In this document: positions 7,554 to 15,747 of the stretch, piece by piece
How positions within the stretch are numbered: the first letter of the stretch is position 1
Layout: every line of letters begins with the position of its first letter
DNA from: an uncultured Eubacteriales bacterium
GTDB taxonomy: Bacteria > Bacillota > Clostridia > Oscillospirales > Oscillospiraceae
NCBI GenBank assembly: GCA_900543625.1
Contig: UQSF01000004.1
Location: 53,255-117,254, forward strand
DNA length: 64,000 nucleotides
Reading direction: 5' to 3'
Translations under genes and position numbers: made by a program
The notes under the pieces: model-generated
What the model saw: the letters and a program-made list of their open reading frames with translations, nothing else
What the model was told of the DNA's origin: nothing
Database searches by the model: none

Positions 7554-9125
7554 ATGAGTGCATCCCAAGACAAAAAGCGCCGCAGCGATGAGCGCGTGCT
7601 GGGCACCGAGCGCCGCCAGGTCGCCTCTCAGAAGGAGGCCAAAGAGCGCAAGCAGAGCAAGATCAAGTGGACGGTCGGCACGGTCATTGTCGTGCTGCTG
7701 GTCGTTGCGATCCTGCTTGGCAATTCCAGCCTCTTTTACACCGCGCGCCCCGCGCTGCAGGTCGGCGATGTGAAGTATTCCTCGGCCGAGGTCAACTATG
7801 CCTACCGCACGGCCTACCTCTCGTTCTGCAACCAGTACAGCAGCATCCTCTCCTCCATCGGCTTTGACACGAAAAAGCCGCTCGACGAGCAGAAGTGCAC
7901 CATCAGCGAGGAGTTTGACACGTGGGACGACTATTTTAAGAACGCTGCCAAGCAGAACCTCGTGCAGGTCACGGCGCTGTGCGATGCCGCCAAGAAGGCC
8001 GGCATCACGCTCGACGAGGACGATCAGCATGAGGTCGATGAGCAGTTTTCCTACATTGAGCTCTCTGCCAAGCAGTATAAGTACAGCTCTGTCAGCAAGT
8101 ATCTGCAGGCGGTCTACGGCAACGGCGTGACCAAGAAGGTCGCGCGCCACATGCTGGAGCTCAGCCAGCTCGCCTCGAAGTATTCGCAGCAGCAGTACGA
8201 CAGCTATACCTACACCGACGAGCAGATCGCGGAAAACTACGCCGAGAACAAAAACAGCTACGACGTCTTTAACTACCAGTACTATCTTGTGCAGGCAGCG
8301 ACCGAGGAGACGACGGATGCTGACGGCAACACCAGCACCGCCACGACGGATGCCACGATGGCAGCTGCCAAGGCCACGGCCGACAAGATCGCCGCTGCCA
8401 CGCACGACGCGGATAGCTTTGCCGCCGCCGTGACGGCGAACGTGCCCGCCACGACTGCCGCCGACGGCAAGACCACGACGCCGAGCGTCACGGTCAACAC
8501 CAACGCCAAGGGCTCGAGCGTCAGCTCCGCCCCGTATGCCGAGTGGCTCTACAGCGCTGAGCGCACGGCCAACAACGTGACCGTTGTCGAGCAGGAGAAC
8601 ACCGGCTACTATGTCGTGCTCTTCCAGAGCCGCGACGACAACAGCTATCACACCGTCAGCGCCCGCCACATCCTCATCAAGGCGGAGGACAGCGACAACG
8701 ACGGCACGTATTCAGACGACGATAAGCAGAAGGCCAAGGCTTCGATCGACGATGTCTATGAGCGCTGGACGCAGAGCGACCAGACCGAGGATGACTTCGC
8801 GCAGCTGGCCAACTCCTTCAGCCAGGACAGCGGCTCGAACACCAAGGGCGGCCTGTATGAGCACATCTACAAGGGTCAGATGGTGCAGGAGTTCAATGAC
8901 TTCTGCTTCGACCCCGCGCGCAAGCCGGGCGATGTGGGCATGGTCTTCAATGAGAGCGATTCCTACTGCGGCTACCACCTGGTGTATTTCGTCGGTCAGG
9001 GCGAGCGCTACTGCGACTACCTTGCCGATCAGGCGCTGCGCTCGGCGGACTTCGAGAAGTGGGAGAGTGCGTTCTTCAACGACTGGAGCGCTACCGAGCT
9101 CAACGGTATGAAGTACGTCGGATAA
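7554..9125 (+). CDS. membrane-anchored peptidyl-prolyl isomerase / PrsA-SurA-like foldase
   Basis: A 523-residue protein: a basic cytoplasmic N-terminus (1-37), one transmembrane helix (about 39-57), a SurA-N-like helical region with many Tyr/Gln, a low-complexity Thr/Ala stretch (about 250-320), and a parvulin-type rotamase domain from about 365 (VSARHILIKAED, then DDFAQLANSFSQDSGS, GGLYEHIYKGQMV, GDVGMVFNESDSYCGYHLVYF). It should help exported proteins fold outside the membrane. Unlike classical PrsA it lacks a lipobox and is held by a helix. The start is fixed by AGGTGA at 7541-7546 and by the promoter. It is monocistronic. Confidence 0.9.
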   Translation: MSASQDKKRRSDERVLGTERRQVASQKEAKERKQSKIKWTVGTVIVVLLVVAILLGNSSLFYTARPALQVGDVKYSSAEVNYAYRTAYLSFCNQYSSILSSIGFDTKKPLDEQKCTISEEFDTWDDYFKNAAKQNLVQVTALCDAAKKAGITLDEDDQHEVDEQFSYIELSAKQYKYSSVSKYLQAVYGNGVTKKVARHMLELSQLASKYSQQQYDSYTYTDEQIAENYAENKNSYDVFNYQYYLVQAATEETTDADGNTSTATTDATMAAAKATADKIAAATHDADSFAAAVTANVPATTAADGKTTTPSVTVNTNAKGSSVSSAPYAEWLYSAERTANNVTVVEQENTGYYVVLFQSRDDNSYHTVSARHILIKAEDSDNDGTYSDDDKQKAKASIDDVYERWTQSDQTEDDFAQLANSFSQDSGSNTKGGLYEHIYKGQMVQEFNDFCFDPARKPGDVGMVFNESDSYCGYHLVYFVGQGERYCDYLADQALRSADFEKWESAFFNDWSATELNGMKYVG

Positions 9126-9156
9126 ATCAGACACGCGGGATAAATCGGACACACGT

Positions 9157-9362
9157 CAGAGCCGCCCGCCGGGCGGCTCTGTGTCTATCGCAAAGTGCGG
9201 ACGCACCATGTTGACAGAGCAGCGGGGGAGCTCGAGGGGGCGAAGCGCCCGCCTCGAATGAGATTCTATTCGTCAGGCATATTTGCTGTGCAAAATGCCT
9301 GACGGTGACGGCTTGCTCTCTGAGCAAGCCGGGAGCCGTCCGAACAGGGCGGCTCTTTTTTC
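9157..9362 (+). repeat. family-2 repeat lodged in a duplicated terminator
   Basis: A first hairpin (AGAGCCGCCC/GGGCGGCTCT, 9159-9182) follows the foldase gene but has no U-tract. Then comes repeat sequence with cagagcagcgggggagc and three more hairpins: 9231-9258 region; GTCAGGCAT...ATGCCTGAC (9272-9303); GGCTTGCTC...GAGCAAGCC (9310-9330). It ends in a second similar hairpin (GAGCCGTCC/GGGCGGCTC, 9333-9354) followed by TTTTTTTT-like sequence (9355-9361). The proximal and distal hairpins look like two copies of one terminator separated by the repeat. Confidence 0.6.
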
Positions 9363-9385
9363 AATGTCACTATGGAGGGATCAGC

Positions 9386-9547
9386 ATGACCGGAACAAAA
9401 ACACTGCGCTATGACACGACCGTGCTCGATGCGCGCGCGCTTGCCGATGCGCTTGAGGCAGAGGAGAAGGCCGGCTGGGAGGTCGCGGAGGCGGCCTACG
9501 ACGGCACGGACTTTGTCGTGACCTTCGAGCGGGAGGGCGCGCTATGA
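9386..9547 (+). CDS. small protein of unknown function (53 aa), translationally coupled to tcdA
   Basis: Starts at ATG 9386 with GGAGGGA at 9374-9380 and overlaps the next start by ATGA. The 53-residue product has an N-terminal LRYDTTVLDARALADALEAE helix and a C-terminal strand-rich half (GWEVAEAAYDGTDFVVTFER). It resembles the small helix-strand DUF4177-like folds, but I do not recognise it with certainty. Coupling to tcdA suggests it is really made. Confidence 0.65.
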   Translation: MTGTKTLRYDTTVLDARALADALEAEEKAGWEVAEAAYDGTDFVVTFEREGAL

Positions 9548-10269
9548 GCGAGCAGACCCTGCGCTCCGAGATGCTGCTCGGCAGCGACGCGCTCGCACAT
9601 CTGCGCCGCAGCCGTGTTGCGGTGCTCGGTCTCGGCGGCGTGGGCAGCTGGTGCGCCGAAGCGCTGGCGCGCGCCGGCGTCGGCGCGCTCACACTCGTGG
9701 ACGAGGACACCGTCAGCGAGAGCAACATCAACCGCCAATGCTGCGCGCTGCACTCCACGGTCGGCCTGCCAAAGGCGGAGGTGATGGCAGCGCGCGTGCG
9801 CGATATTAACCCCGGCATTGCCGTCGACGCGCGCGCCGAACGCTATGAGGCTGCGACACGGGAACGGTTTTTCGACACGGAGTATGATTACATTGCCGAC
9901 TGCATTGACCTGGTGTCCTGTAAGGTGGATCTGATCCGCACCGCGCACGCGCGCGGCATCCCCATCGTGTCGGCGCTCGGCACGGGCAACAAGGCGGATG
10001 CGAGCCGCTTCGAGCTCTGCGACATCAGCCAGACGAGCGGCTGCCCGTTCGCGCGCGTCATGCGCCGCGAACTGCGCAGCGCCGGCATCACGCACCACGC
10101 GGTCGTGTTCAGTCCCGAGCCTGCCATGACGCCGGAGGCACTGTGCGCCCCGCCGCCGGGCCGGCGGAGCGTGCCCGGCTCGCTGCCGTGGGTGCCCGCA
10201 AGTGCGGGGCTGCTCATGGCGCAGAAGATCGTGCTCGATCTGTGCGCGGCGCAGGAGGCGCGGATATGA
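9544..10269 (+). CDS. tcdA: tRNA threonylcarbamoyladenosine dehydratase (ThiF/E1 superfamily)
   Basis: A 241-residue ATP-dependent enzyme that cyclises t6A37 to ct6A in ANN-decoding tRNAs. Seen: nucleotide-binding GLGGVGSW (29-36), DEDTVSESNINRQ (53-65, with the family's N-x-x-RQ), and the TcdA-specific CIDLVSCKVDLI and GTGNKADASRF stretches. Start ATG overlaps the upstream stop (ATGA), and its own stop overlaps the next start (ATGA), so three genes are tightly coupled. The ThiF family is certain; TcdA rather than MoeB/ThiF is favoured by length and by the absence of a zinc Cys pair. Confidence 0.92.
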   Translation: MSEQTLRSEMLLGSDALAHLRRSRVAVLGLGGVGSWCAEALARAGVGALTLVDEDTVSESNINRQCCALHSTVGLPKAEVMAARVRDINPGIAVDARAERYEAATRERFFDTEYDYIADCIDLVSCKVDLIRTAHARGIPIVSALGTGNKADASRFELCDISQTSGCPFARVMRRELRSAGITHHAVVFSPEPAMTPEALCAPPPGRRSVPGSLPWVPASAGLLMAQKIVLDLCAAQEARI

Positions 10270-11300
10270 AGTCCGTCTGGATCGTGCTGCTGTGTCTGCT
10301 GGGTGCGGCGGTGCTGATGGCGCTGCTCGTGTGGTATTTTGAGCAGCGGATGCTGGCGCGGTCGCTCGGCCGCGCGCCGGAGCGAGCGGATGCACAGGCC
10401 GCATGGGAGCAGCATATGCTGCGCAAGCAGGGCTGGACGGCCGACTCCGAGCCCGGCAGCGCCGCGCTTGCGCGCGCCCGCGCGGGGCTTGCCGCGATCC
10501 AGGAGCGGCCGCACGAGGATGTGTTCACGCCCGGCCTTGACGGTGCGCGTCTGCACGCGCGGCTCTACCGCGTGCCCAATGCCCACGCGACCGTCATCCT
10601 CTGCCACGGCTACCACAGCCGCGCCGAGCATGACTTCGGCGCGCAGTTTCCGGCTCTGTATGCCTCCGGCGGCTGCAACCTGCTGCTGATCGACGAGCGC
10701 GCGCACGGCCTGAGTGAGGGCAAGTGCCTCACCTTCGGCCAGCTTGAGCGTTACGACATCGCGCAGTGGGTGCACTGGGTGCGCGAGCACTCGCGCGTGC
10801 AGCGGCCCATCGCGCTCTACGGCGTGTCCATGGGCGCGGCATCGGTGCTGCTGGCCGCACAGCTTCCGGAGCTGCGCGGCGAGCTTGCCTGCGTCGTGGC
10901 CGACTGCGGCTACTCGAGCTTCCGGCTGGAGGTTGCGGACGCCGTGCGCCATGCGACGAACGCGCCGCGCTGGCTGCAAGGACCGCTTGCGCGCGCCTGC
11001 GTGCGCATCCTGCGCCGCAGCGGGCTGGATTTTGACGCGGTCGATACCACGCCCGGCATGGCGGCGCTCGATATCCCGATCCTGTTTTTCCACGGTGACG
11101 CGGACACCTTCGTGCCGCTGCACCACAGCGAGCGCAACCTTGCTGCCTGCAGGTGCGAGCAGCGGCTCATTGTCATCCCCGGCGCGGAGCACGCCATGTC
11201 CGCGCAGGTCGACCCTGAGCGCTACCGGCGCGAGCTGCTGGTTTTCCTGTGGCGCAGCACAAACTACCTCTGGGCCGAGCGCGACAAACCGCTGAAATGA
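10266..11300 (+). CDS. alpha/beta hydrolase with N-terminal membrane anchor
   Basis: A 344-residue protein with one N-terminal helix (about 4-24) and an alpha/beta-hydrolase fold of the COG1073 (BEM46-like) group. The nucleophile elbow is GVSMG around Ser188; the likely acid is in FFHGDADTFVP (about 275-285) and the base in GAEHAMS (about 307-312); LCHGYHSR forms the oxyanion loop. Probably an esterase/acyl hydrolase at the cytoplasmic membrane face; substrate unknown. AGGAGG precedes the ATG that overlaps the tcdA stop. A clear terminator follows. Confidence 0.9.
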   Translation: MKSVWIVLLCLLGAAVLMALLVWYFEQRMLARSLGRAPERADAQAAWEQHMLRKQGWTADSEPGSAALARARAGLAAIQERPHEDVFTPGLDGARLHARLYRVPNAHATVILCHGYHSRAEHDFGAQFPALYASGGCNLLLIDERAHGLSEGKCLTFGQLERYDIAQWVHWVREHSRVQRPIALYGVSMGAASVLLAAQLPELRGELACVVADCGYSSFRLEVADAVRHATNAPRWLQGPLARACVRILRRSGLDFDAVDTTPGMAALDIPILFFHGDADTFVPLHHSERNLAACRCEQRLIVIPGAEHAMSAQVDPERYRRELLVFLWRSTNYLWAERDKPLK

Positions 11301-11350
11301 GCCGGCCGGCCGAGCCGGTGCACCTCCACGCATCCAGAAGCAGAGTCTGA

Positions 11351-11378
11351 AAAAGAGCACCGTCCGGTGCTCTTTTTT
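11351..11378 (+). terminator. rho-independent terminator
   Basis: AAAAGAGCACC / GGTGCTCTTTT stem with GTCC loop and T-run, closing the tcdA-hydrolase operon. Confidence 0.9.
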
Positions 11379-11420
11379 GCGTCTGAAAATCTTTTATATT
11401 TGACTATAAGTAAAATATAC

Positions 11421-11449
11421 TTGACATTATGAATAGCAAGTGCTACACT
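11421..11449 (+). promoter_or_regulatory. promoter with palindromic upstream site, membrane protein/XRE operon
   Basis: TTGACA (11421-11426), 17 bases, TACACT (11444-11449). The inverted repeat AAGTAaaataTACTT (11408-11422) overlaps the -35 box and could be an operator for the XRE regulator encoded in the operon. Confidence 0.75.
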
Positions 11450-11477
11450 GCGCTTGAACGGAAAAGGAGGCGCTGCT

Positions 11478-12011
11478 ATGCACAACATGACTGGATTTTT
11501 GGGTGCTGCCGTCGGCGTTGCCATTGCGGTCGTCATTTGGGTCGTGATTGTTTCCCTGCGCAAGGAGCGGAGCGGTGACGCGCCGCAGTTTGACGAGCGG
11601 CAGCTCGCCGCGCGCGCCAGGGCATACAGCAGCGCGTTTTTCACGCTGCTGGGGTATCTCGCCGTCGTGGCGGTGCTCGATTCGGTCGCTGAGGTGCACT
11701 GGTGTGATCTGTACACGGCGTGTTTTCTCGGCATGATGCTCGCGCTCGACGTGTTTGCCGTCGCGGCCATCCGCAGTGACGCCTATTTCGGTATCCATGA
11801 GCGTCCGGTCGCGTCGATCGTGCTGTTTGCGTTCGTGGCCGTGCTCAATCTCGGTGTGGCGATCGCCCGCTTTGCGGCCGGGGAGCCGCTGCTGGAAAAC
11901 GGTCTGCTTACGCGCACAAGCAGCATGAACCTCATTCTGGGCATCGCCTTTGTGCCGGTCACGGCGGCGTCGATCGTGTCGGCCGTGCGCGCCCGCCGGG
12001 AGGACGCATGA
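11478..12011 (+). CDS. four- to five-helix membrane protein of unknown function
   Basis: 177 residues. ATG 11478 follows AAAAGGAGG; an in-frame TTG at 11454 is too early for that site. Hydrophobic segments lie at about 6-26, 52-70, 78-98, 110-130 and 146-168, with DERQLAARARAYSSAF between the first two. This cytoplasmic DERQ-x(2)-ARAYS patch is seen in small membrane proteins paired with short XRE regulators (DUF2178/DUF3796-like groups). The next gene, such a regulator, overlaps its stop. Likely an envelope sensor or stress protein controlled by its partner; that is inference. Confidence 0.75.
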   Translation: MHNMTGFLGAAVGVAIAVVIWVVIVSLRKERSGDAPQFDERQLAARARAYSSAFFTLLGYLAVVAVLDSVAEVHWCDLYTACFLGMMLALDVFAVAAIRSDAYFGIHERPVASIVLFAFVAVLNLGVAIARFAAGEPLLENGLLTRTSSMNLILGIAFVPVTAASIVSAVRARREDA

Positions 12012-12214
12012 AGAATCTGAAACTCAAGGCGGCCCGCGCCGCGCGCGACTGGTCGCAGCAGCAGCTGGCGGACGCCGTCGGCGTGTCGCGCCAGACGATC
12101 GTCGCCATCGAAAAGGGGGACTACAACCCCACGATCCGCCTGTGCATTTGCATCTGTCAGGCGCTGGGCTGCACGCTCGACGCGCTGTTCTGGCCGGAGA
12201 CGGAGCGGCAATAA
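12008..12214 (+). CDS. short XRE-family transcriptional regulator (YozG-like)
   Basis: A 68-residue protein that is essentially one Cro/CI helix-turn-helix: LKAARAARDWSQQQLADAVG, VSRQTIVAIEKGDYNPTIRL, then CICQALGCTLDALFW. It starts inside the upstream stop (ATGA) with GGGAGGAC before it. Such regulators usually pair with the membrane protein encoded just upstream, and the operon promoter carries an inverted repeat fit for autoregulation. Binding is expected but not shown. Confidence 0.9.
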   Translation: MKNLKLKAARAARDWSQQQLADAVGVSRQTIVAIEKGDYNPTIRLCICICQALGCTLDALFWPETERQ

Positions 12215-12272
12215 TTCCCCACTTGCTGCATGATTTCGTGCCACATTTACAAAGCTCTCACCACTTGGGTAC

Positions 12273-12306
12273 AAAAAAGCCGGATGTCTGTGACATCCGG
12301 CTTTTT
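12273..12306. terminator. bidirectional terminator between XRE gene and hexokinase
   Basis: AAAAAGCCGGATGTC / GACATCCGGCTTTTT with TGT loop; A-run left and T-run right, between convergent genes. Confidence 0.92.
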
Positions 12307-12316
12307 GTGTGTCTTC

Positions 12317-13741
12317 TCAGCCTTGCAGCAGCGCTGCAGCCGCAGCGCCCACGGCAGAGGCATTGGATATGGGCTTGCACACGCAATAACGCTGCAGCTT
12401 CTGGACGAGGAAGCGGTCGAGCTCCTCGTTGACGGCGGGGTGCAGAAGCGCCGAATTGCGAAACAGCGACCCGTCCACGGCCACGACCATGGGACGGTGG
12501 CGGTTTTGTGCGCCGCCGGTCAGCAGCACCATGGCGGCGACGTTTGCGACGAGCACCTTGGCCGCACGGCCGAACACACCCTGAATGACCATGGCGGCGG
12601 TCTTGCGGTCGGCGTCCGCAGCATCTGCCAGGGCGGCGATCGCGCCGCTGTCCGGATCTGCGCCGAAGGTGTCCGCATCGCTGGCGGAGAGCGTGCCGAG
12701 CGCGCGCAGCTTGTCGGCGGTTTCGGCGGCGAACAGGCCGTCATCCGCGGCGGCGATGAGCGCGAGGCGGCAGAGCTCGCCGAGGTAGCGGCCGCTCGTC
12801 ATCTTTTCGAGGCGGTACGCGCCCGGCGCGGCGGAGGCTGCGTCGATCGCCTGATCGAAGCGGCTCTGCGGCAGCTCGGTGAACGAGCCGGACTCGAGAT
12901 TTACGAGCATCGCGCCGTCTTCGTCGCGGCCAAGCTTTTCGATCGCGCGCACCGGCAGCAGGCAGCAGGTGTTCGTGCCCGTGCCGTTGACGAGACCGGC
13001 GAAGCCGTTGGCATAGTTGTTGGAGATGGTGGCCACACCGCTCAGGTACGTGGCAGGGGTGTCGTTGACGACCGCGATGGGCAGTTTCGGACAGCCGCGG
13101 CGCGCGAGCTCCTCGGCGAGGTCGGCGCCCACGAGATGCTCCTCCCAGCCGGTGAGCTGCACTTCCTTGGTCATGCTGAGCACCTTCGCGTCCAGCTCCG
13201 GCGTGTTCTGTGCAGGATAACTGAAGCAGATGCCGATGTGCGTGGCGTCTGCCAGCAGCGGTGCGAGCGCATCGGCGGTCAGGCGGATGAAATCCGTCCA
13301 GTCGGTCGCGCCGTCCGTGCCGGGCATGGGCAGCTTGCGCTCGTTTTCGAGGACCGGGTGACCGAATTCATACCGCACGGTGGCGACGCGGAAATGCGTT
13401 CCGCCCGCGTCGACGACGGCGACGCGCTTGCCCTCCGTGTCGGGCAGATGCTTGCCCGGCGCAAGGTAGGCCGGCAGCATCGGCAGACCGCCGGGTTCCC
13501 CGCGCAGGCCGCGCTGCATCGCGGCGAGCAGGGCGTCGGTGAGTGCCTGCGTGTCAAGCTGGTCGGGTGCAGCGTCATACTTGCGCAGGAAGGCGAGCAC
13601 GCGCGCGTCGATGTGGATCGCGGGGATCTCCACCTCCTGGTGCGCGGCGAGCGGGAACGGCGTGCGTGCTGCGGCCGGCTTCGCGGGCGCTGCGGGCTGC
13701 TCGGCGGCAGCCTTCTTTTTCTTGAAAAACGGAAGCTTCAT
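12317..13741 (-). CDS. hexokinase of the eukaryotic type
   Basis: A 474-residue ATP:hexose 6-phosphotransferase from the two-domain hexokinase family (PF00349/PF03727), which is uncommon in bacteria but recurs in gut Clostridia and Bacteroides. Seen: phosphate-1 VVDAGGTHFRVATV, sugar-binding FSYPAQNT, catalytic Asp in AVVNDTPATYLSG, NGTGTNTCCL, and the C-terminal VAVDGSLFRN adenosine site. A basic/Ala-Pro tail (KKKKAAAEQPAAPAKPAAAR) precedes the fold. Not a ROK-family glucokinase. Transcribed alone toward the bidirectional terminator; the purine-rich site before ATG 13741 is weak. Confidence 0.93.
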   Translation of the reverse strand: MKLPFFKKKKAAAEQPAAPAKPAAARTPFPLAAHQEVEIPAIHIDARVLAFLRKYDAAPDQLDTQALTDALLAAMQRGLRGEPGGLPMLPAYLAPGKHLPDTEGKRVAVVDAGGTHFRVATVRYEFGHPVLENERKLPMPGTDGATDWTDFIRLTADALAPLLADATHIGICFSYPAQNTPELDAKVLSMTKEVQLTGWEEHLVGADLAEELARRGCPKLPIAVVNDTPATYLSGVATISNNYANGFAGLVNGTGTNTCCLLPVRAIEKLGRDEDGAMLVNLESGSFTELPQSRFDQAIDAASAAPGAYRLEKMTSGRYLGELCRLALIAAADDGLFAAETADKLRALGTLSASDADTFGADPDSGAIAALADAADADRKTAAMVIQGVFGRAAKVLVANVAAMVLLTGGAQNRHRPMVVAVDGSLFRNSALLHPAVNEELDRFLVQKLQRYCVCKPISNASAVGAAAAALLQG

Positions 13742-13765
13742 GTGTGTTCTCTCTCTTTCTTGGCG

Positions 13766-13795
13766 AAAACCCCGCGCCGGAACCGGCGCGGGGTC
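13766..13795 (-). terminator. terminator of the SPFH/NfeD operon
   Basis: On the minus strand ACCCCGCGCCGG pairs with CCGGCGCGGGGT around TT, followed by TTTTC; it lies between the SPFH stop and the hexokinase start. Confidence 0.85.
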
Positions 13796-13815
13796 GGTGC
13801 TGATTTGGCTGTGTG

Positions 13816-14715
13816 TCAGGCGTTCGGAGCGTCGCCCTTGACGCTCTCGACCAGACCGGCTGCCAGCGCGGCAGCGCCCTGGATCTCGGACGGGATGATG
13901 ATCTTCGTCGCGCGGCCGTCTGCGGCGGCGGCGAAGGCCTCAAGGCTCTTGAGCTTGATGACGGCGTCGGACGGCATGGACTCATTGATGAGCCGGATGC
14001 CCTCTGCGGTCGCGCGCTGCACGGTCAGGATGGCCTCGGCGCGGCCCTGCGCCTCGAGGATCTGCTCCTGCTTTTTCGCATCGGCGCGCAGCACGGCGGA
14101 CTCCTTCTCGCCCTCGGCCATCAGGATGGCGGAGCGCTTCTCGCCCTCGGCACGCAGGATGGCTTCACGGCGTTCGCGTTCGGCCTTCATCTGCTTTTCC
14201 ATCGCGTTCTGGATCTCCTTCGGGGGGAGAATGTTCTTGAGCTCCACGCGGTTGACCTTGATGCCCCACGGGTCGGTGGCTTCGTCGAGGATCTGGCGCA
14301 TCTTGGTGTTGACGATGTCGCGGCTGGTCAGGCACTGGTCGAGCTCGAGATCGCCGATGAGGTTACGCAGCGTCGTTGCCGAGAGGTTCTCGATCGCGAG
14401 GATCGGCTGCTCGATACCATAGGTGTAGAGCTTCGGGTCGGTGATCTGGTAGTAGACGACGGTGTCGATCTGCATGGTGACGTTGTCCTTCGTGATGACG
14501 GGCTGCGGCGGGAAGTCCGCGACCTGCTCCTTGAGCGACAGACGCTTGGCGACCGACTCAATGAACGGGACCTTCAGGTGCAGGCCGACGCCCCATGTGG
14601 TCTTGTAGGCGCCGAGGCGGGTGATGACGTAGGCCTGCGCCTGCGGCACGATGCGGATGTTGCGCACGAGGATGACGAGCGCGATCACGATGATTCCGTA
14701 GAGAACGTATGGCAT
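13816..14715 (-). CDS. SPFH/band-7 (stomatin-like) membrane protein
   Basis: 299 residues. One N-terminal helix (about 3-20, PYVLYGIIVIALVILV) is followed by the SPFH core (RIVPQAQAYVITRLGAYKTT, VITKDNVTMQIDTVVYYQIT), then a charged helical stretch rich in ERREAILRAEGEKRSA repeats typical of stomatins/flotillins. These oligomers organise membrane patches and often pair with NfeD, as here. The frame is open 11 codons earlier, but AAGGAGGAAC lies just before ATG 14715 (MPYVL), which I take as the start. Confidence 0.94.
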   Translation of the reverse strand: MPYVLYGIIVIALVILVRNIRIVPQAQAYVITRLGAYKTTWGVGLHLKVPFIESVAKRLSLKEQVADFPPQPVITKDNVTMQIDTVVYYQITDPKLYTYGIEQPILAIENLSATTLRNLIGDLELDQCLTSRDIVNTKMRQILDEATDPWGIKVNRVELKNILPPKEIQNAMEKQMKAERERREAILRAEGEKRSAILMAEGEKESAVLRADAKKQEQILEAQGRAEAILTVQRATAEGIRLINESMPSDAVIKLKSLEAFAAAADGRATKIIIPSEIQGAAALAAGLVESVKGDAPNA

Positions 14716-14728
14716 GGGGAGTTCCTCC

Positions 14729-15202
14729 TTATTCATTTGCGTCTGCACGCACGCAGACGGGTGTGACGATGAGCTTGACGCCTTCGATGCGCAGCACGGT
14801 GGCGGTCGTTCCGGCGGCGATGGGGGTGTCGCCCTGTGCGCGCGCGGTCCAGACCTTTCCGCCGACGGTCACGGCGCCGCGGCCGGTCAGATTGTCGATG
14901 TCCTCGGTGACGAGACATTCCTGCCCGATGAGCATATCGGCGTTGGTCGGCTGTGTGCGGCCGTTGACGTATTTTTTCACCAGAGGCCGCGTCACGGCAA
15001 AGGCCGCGATCGAGATGACGAAAAACCACACGAGCTGCAGCCACAGCGGCGCGTGGAACATGGCGGCAATGAGCGCGGCGAGCGCACCCACGGCAAACCA
15101 GATCGTGACGAGACCGGCGGTCAGCCCCTCAATGACCAGAAAGATCACGATCAGGCCGATCCAGACGGCTGGCATGGTGAAGGGGATCCCGGCAATGACC
15201 AT
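14729..15202 (-). CDS. NfeD-like membrane protein
   Basis: 157 residues: two to three transmembrane helices in the first about 85 residues (PAVWIGLIVIFLVIEGLT, ALIAAMF, LQLVWFFVISIAAFAV), then an OB-fold soluble domain (MLIGQECLVTEDIDN, GRGAVTVGGKVWTARA, GTTATVLRIEGVKLIV). NfeD short forms partner stomatin-like proteins, and that gene starts 13 bases downstream. AGGAGG precedes ATG 15202. The pair forms one operon. Confidence 0.93.
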   Translation of the reverse strand: MVIAGIPFTMPAVWIGLIVIFLVIEGLTAGLVTIWFAVGALAALIAAMFHAPLWLQLVWFFVISIAAFAVTRPLVKKYVNGRTQPTNADMLIGQECLVTEDIDNLTGRGAVTVGGKVWTARAQGDTPIAAGTTATVLRIEGVKLIVTPVCVRADANE

Positions 15203-15341
15203 AGACAAAACCTCCTGTGCAAGTGGTGGGAATATGCGGTGCGGCAATGCTTTGCCATGGAAATATCATATCGTATTTATGGACTAAAAGCAAGAAAAAC
15301 CCCCGCAAACCGACGCATGAAATTTCCGGACAGTTTTCCTC

Positions 15342-15370
15342 TTTACTTTCTTAAACAATTAGAGTAAAAT
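15342..15370 (+). promoter_or_regulatory. promoter of the yerC-methyltransferase-hslO operon
   Basis: TTTACT (15342-15347), 17 bases, TAAAAT (15365-15370), with AT-rich surroundings; start expected near 15377. Confidence 0.6.
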
Positions 15371-15429
15371 AGTGTCCGTGAAAAAATGATCCTACCTGCA
15401 ATACAACAGATGAGAAACAAGGAGCGCAT

Positions 15430-15747
15430 ATGAATAAACAGCATAAAAAGCCGCGCTGCGATGACATGTACCGTGCCATCCTGACGCTGAAAACGGTCGA
15501 GGAATGCAAGCAGTTTTTTGATGACCTGTGCACGGTCACGGAGCTGCAGGCCATGGAGCAGCGCTATCAGGTGGCGCAGTATCTCGACTCCGGCCTGATC
15601 TACAACGACATCCTCGAAAAAACCGGCGCCTCGAGCGCGACGATTAGCCGCGTCAACCGCAGCCTGCAGTATGGCAACGGCGGCTATGAGATCGTGTTTG
15701 CCCGGCTCAGGGAGCTGGCGGAGAAAGCTTCGGAGGAGCAGGCGTGA
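15430..15747 (+). CDS. yerC: YerC/YecD-family TrpR-like DNA-binding protein
   Basis: 105 residues, normal for the family. The TrpR-like helical bundle with its helix-turn-helix is plain: DDMYRAILTLKTVEECKQFF, LCTVTELQAMEQRYQVAQYL, then GASSATISRVNRSLQYGNGG. These proteins resemble the tryptophan repressor but the ligand is unknown. AAGGAG precedes ATG 15430. It overlaps the methyltransferase start (GTGA), so translation is coupled. Confidence 0.93.
   Translation: MNKQHKKPRCDDMYRAILTLKTVEECKQFFDDLCTVTELQAMEQRYQVAQYLDSGLIYNDILEKTGASSATISRVNRSLQYGNGGYEIVFARLRELAEKASEEQA

Noticed and set aside
9157..9362. CRISPR array or tandem repeat
   Set aside because: The hairpins here differ in sequence and spacing; there are no regular repeats and spacers anywhere in the window, and no cas genes.
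12230..14422. Plus-strand open frame of 730 codons
   Set aside because: Shadow of the hexokinase and SPFH genes; it also passes through two terminators.
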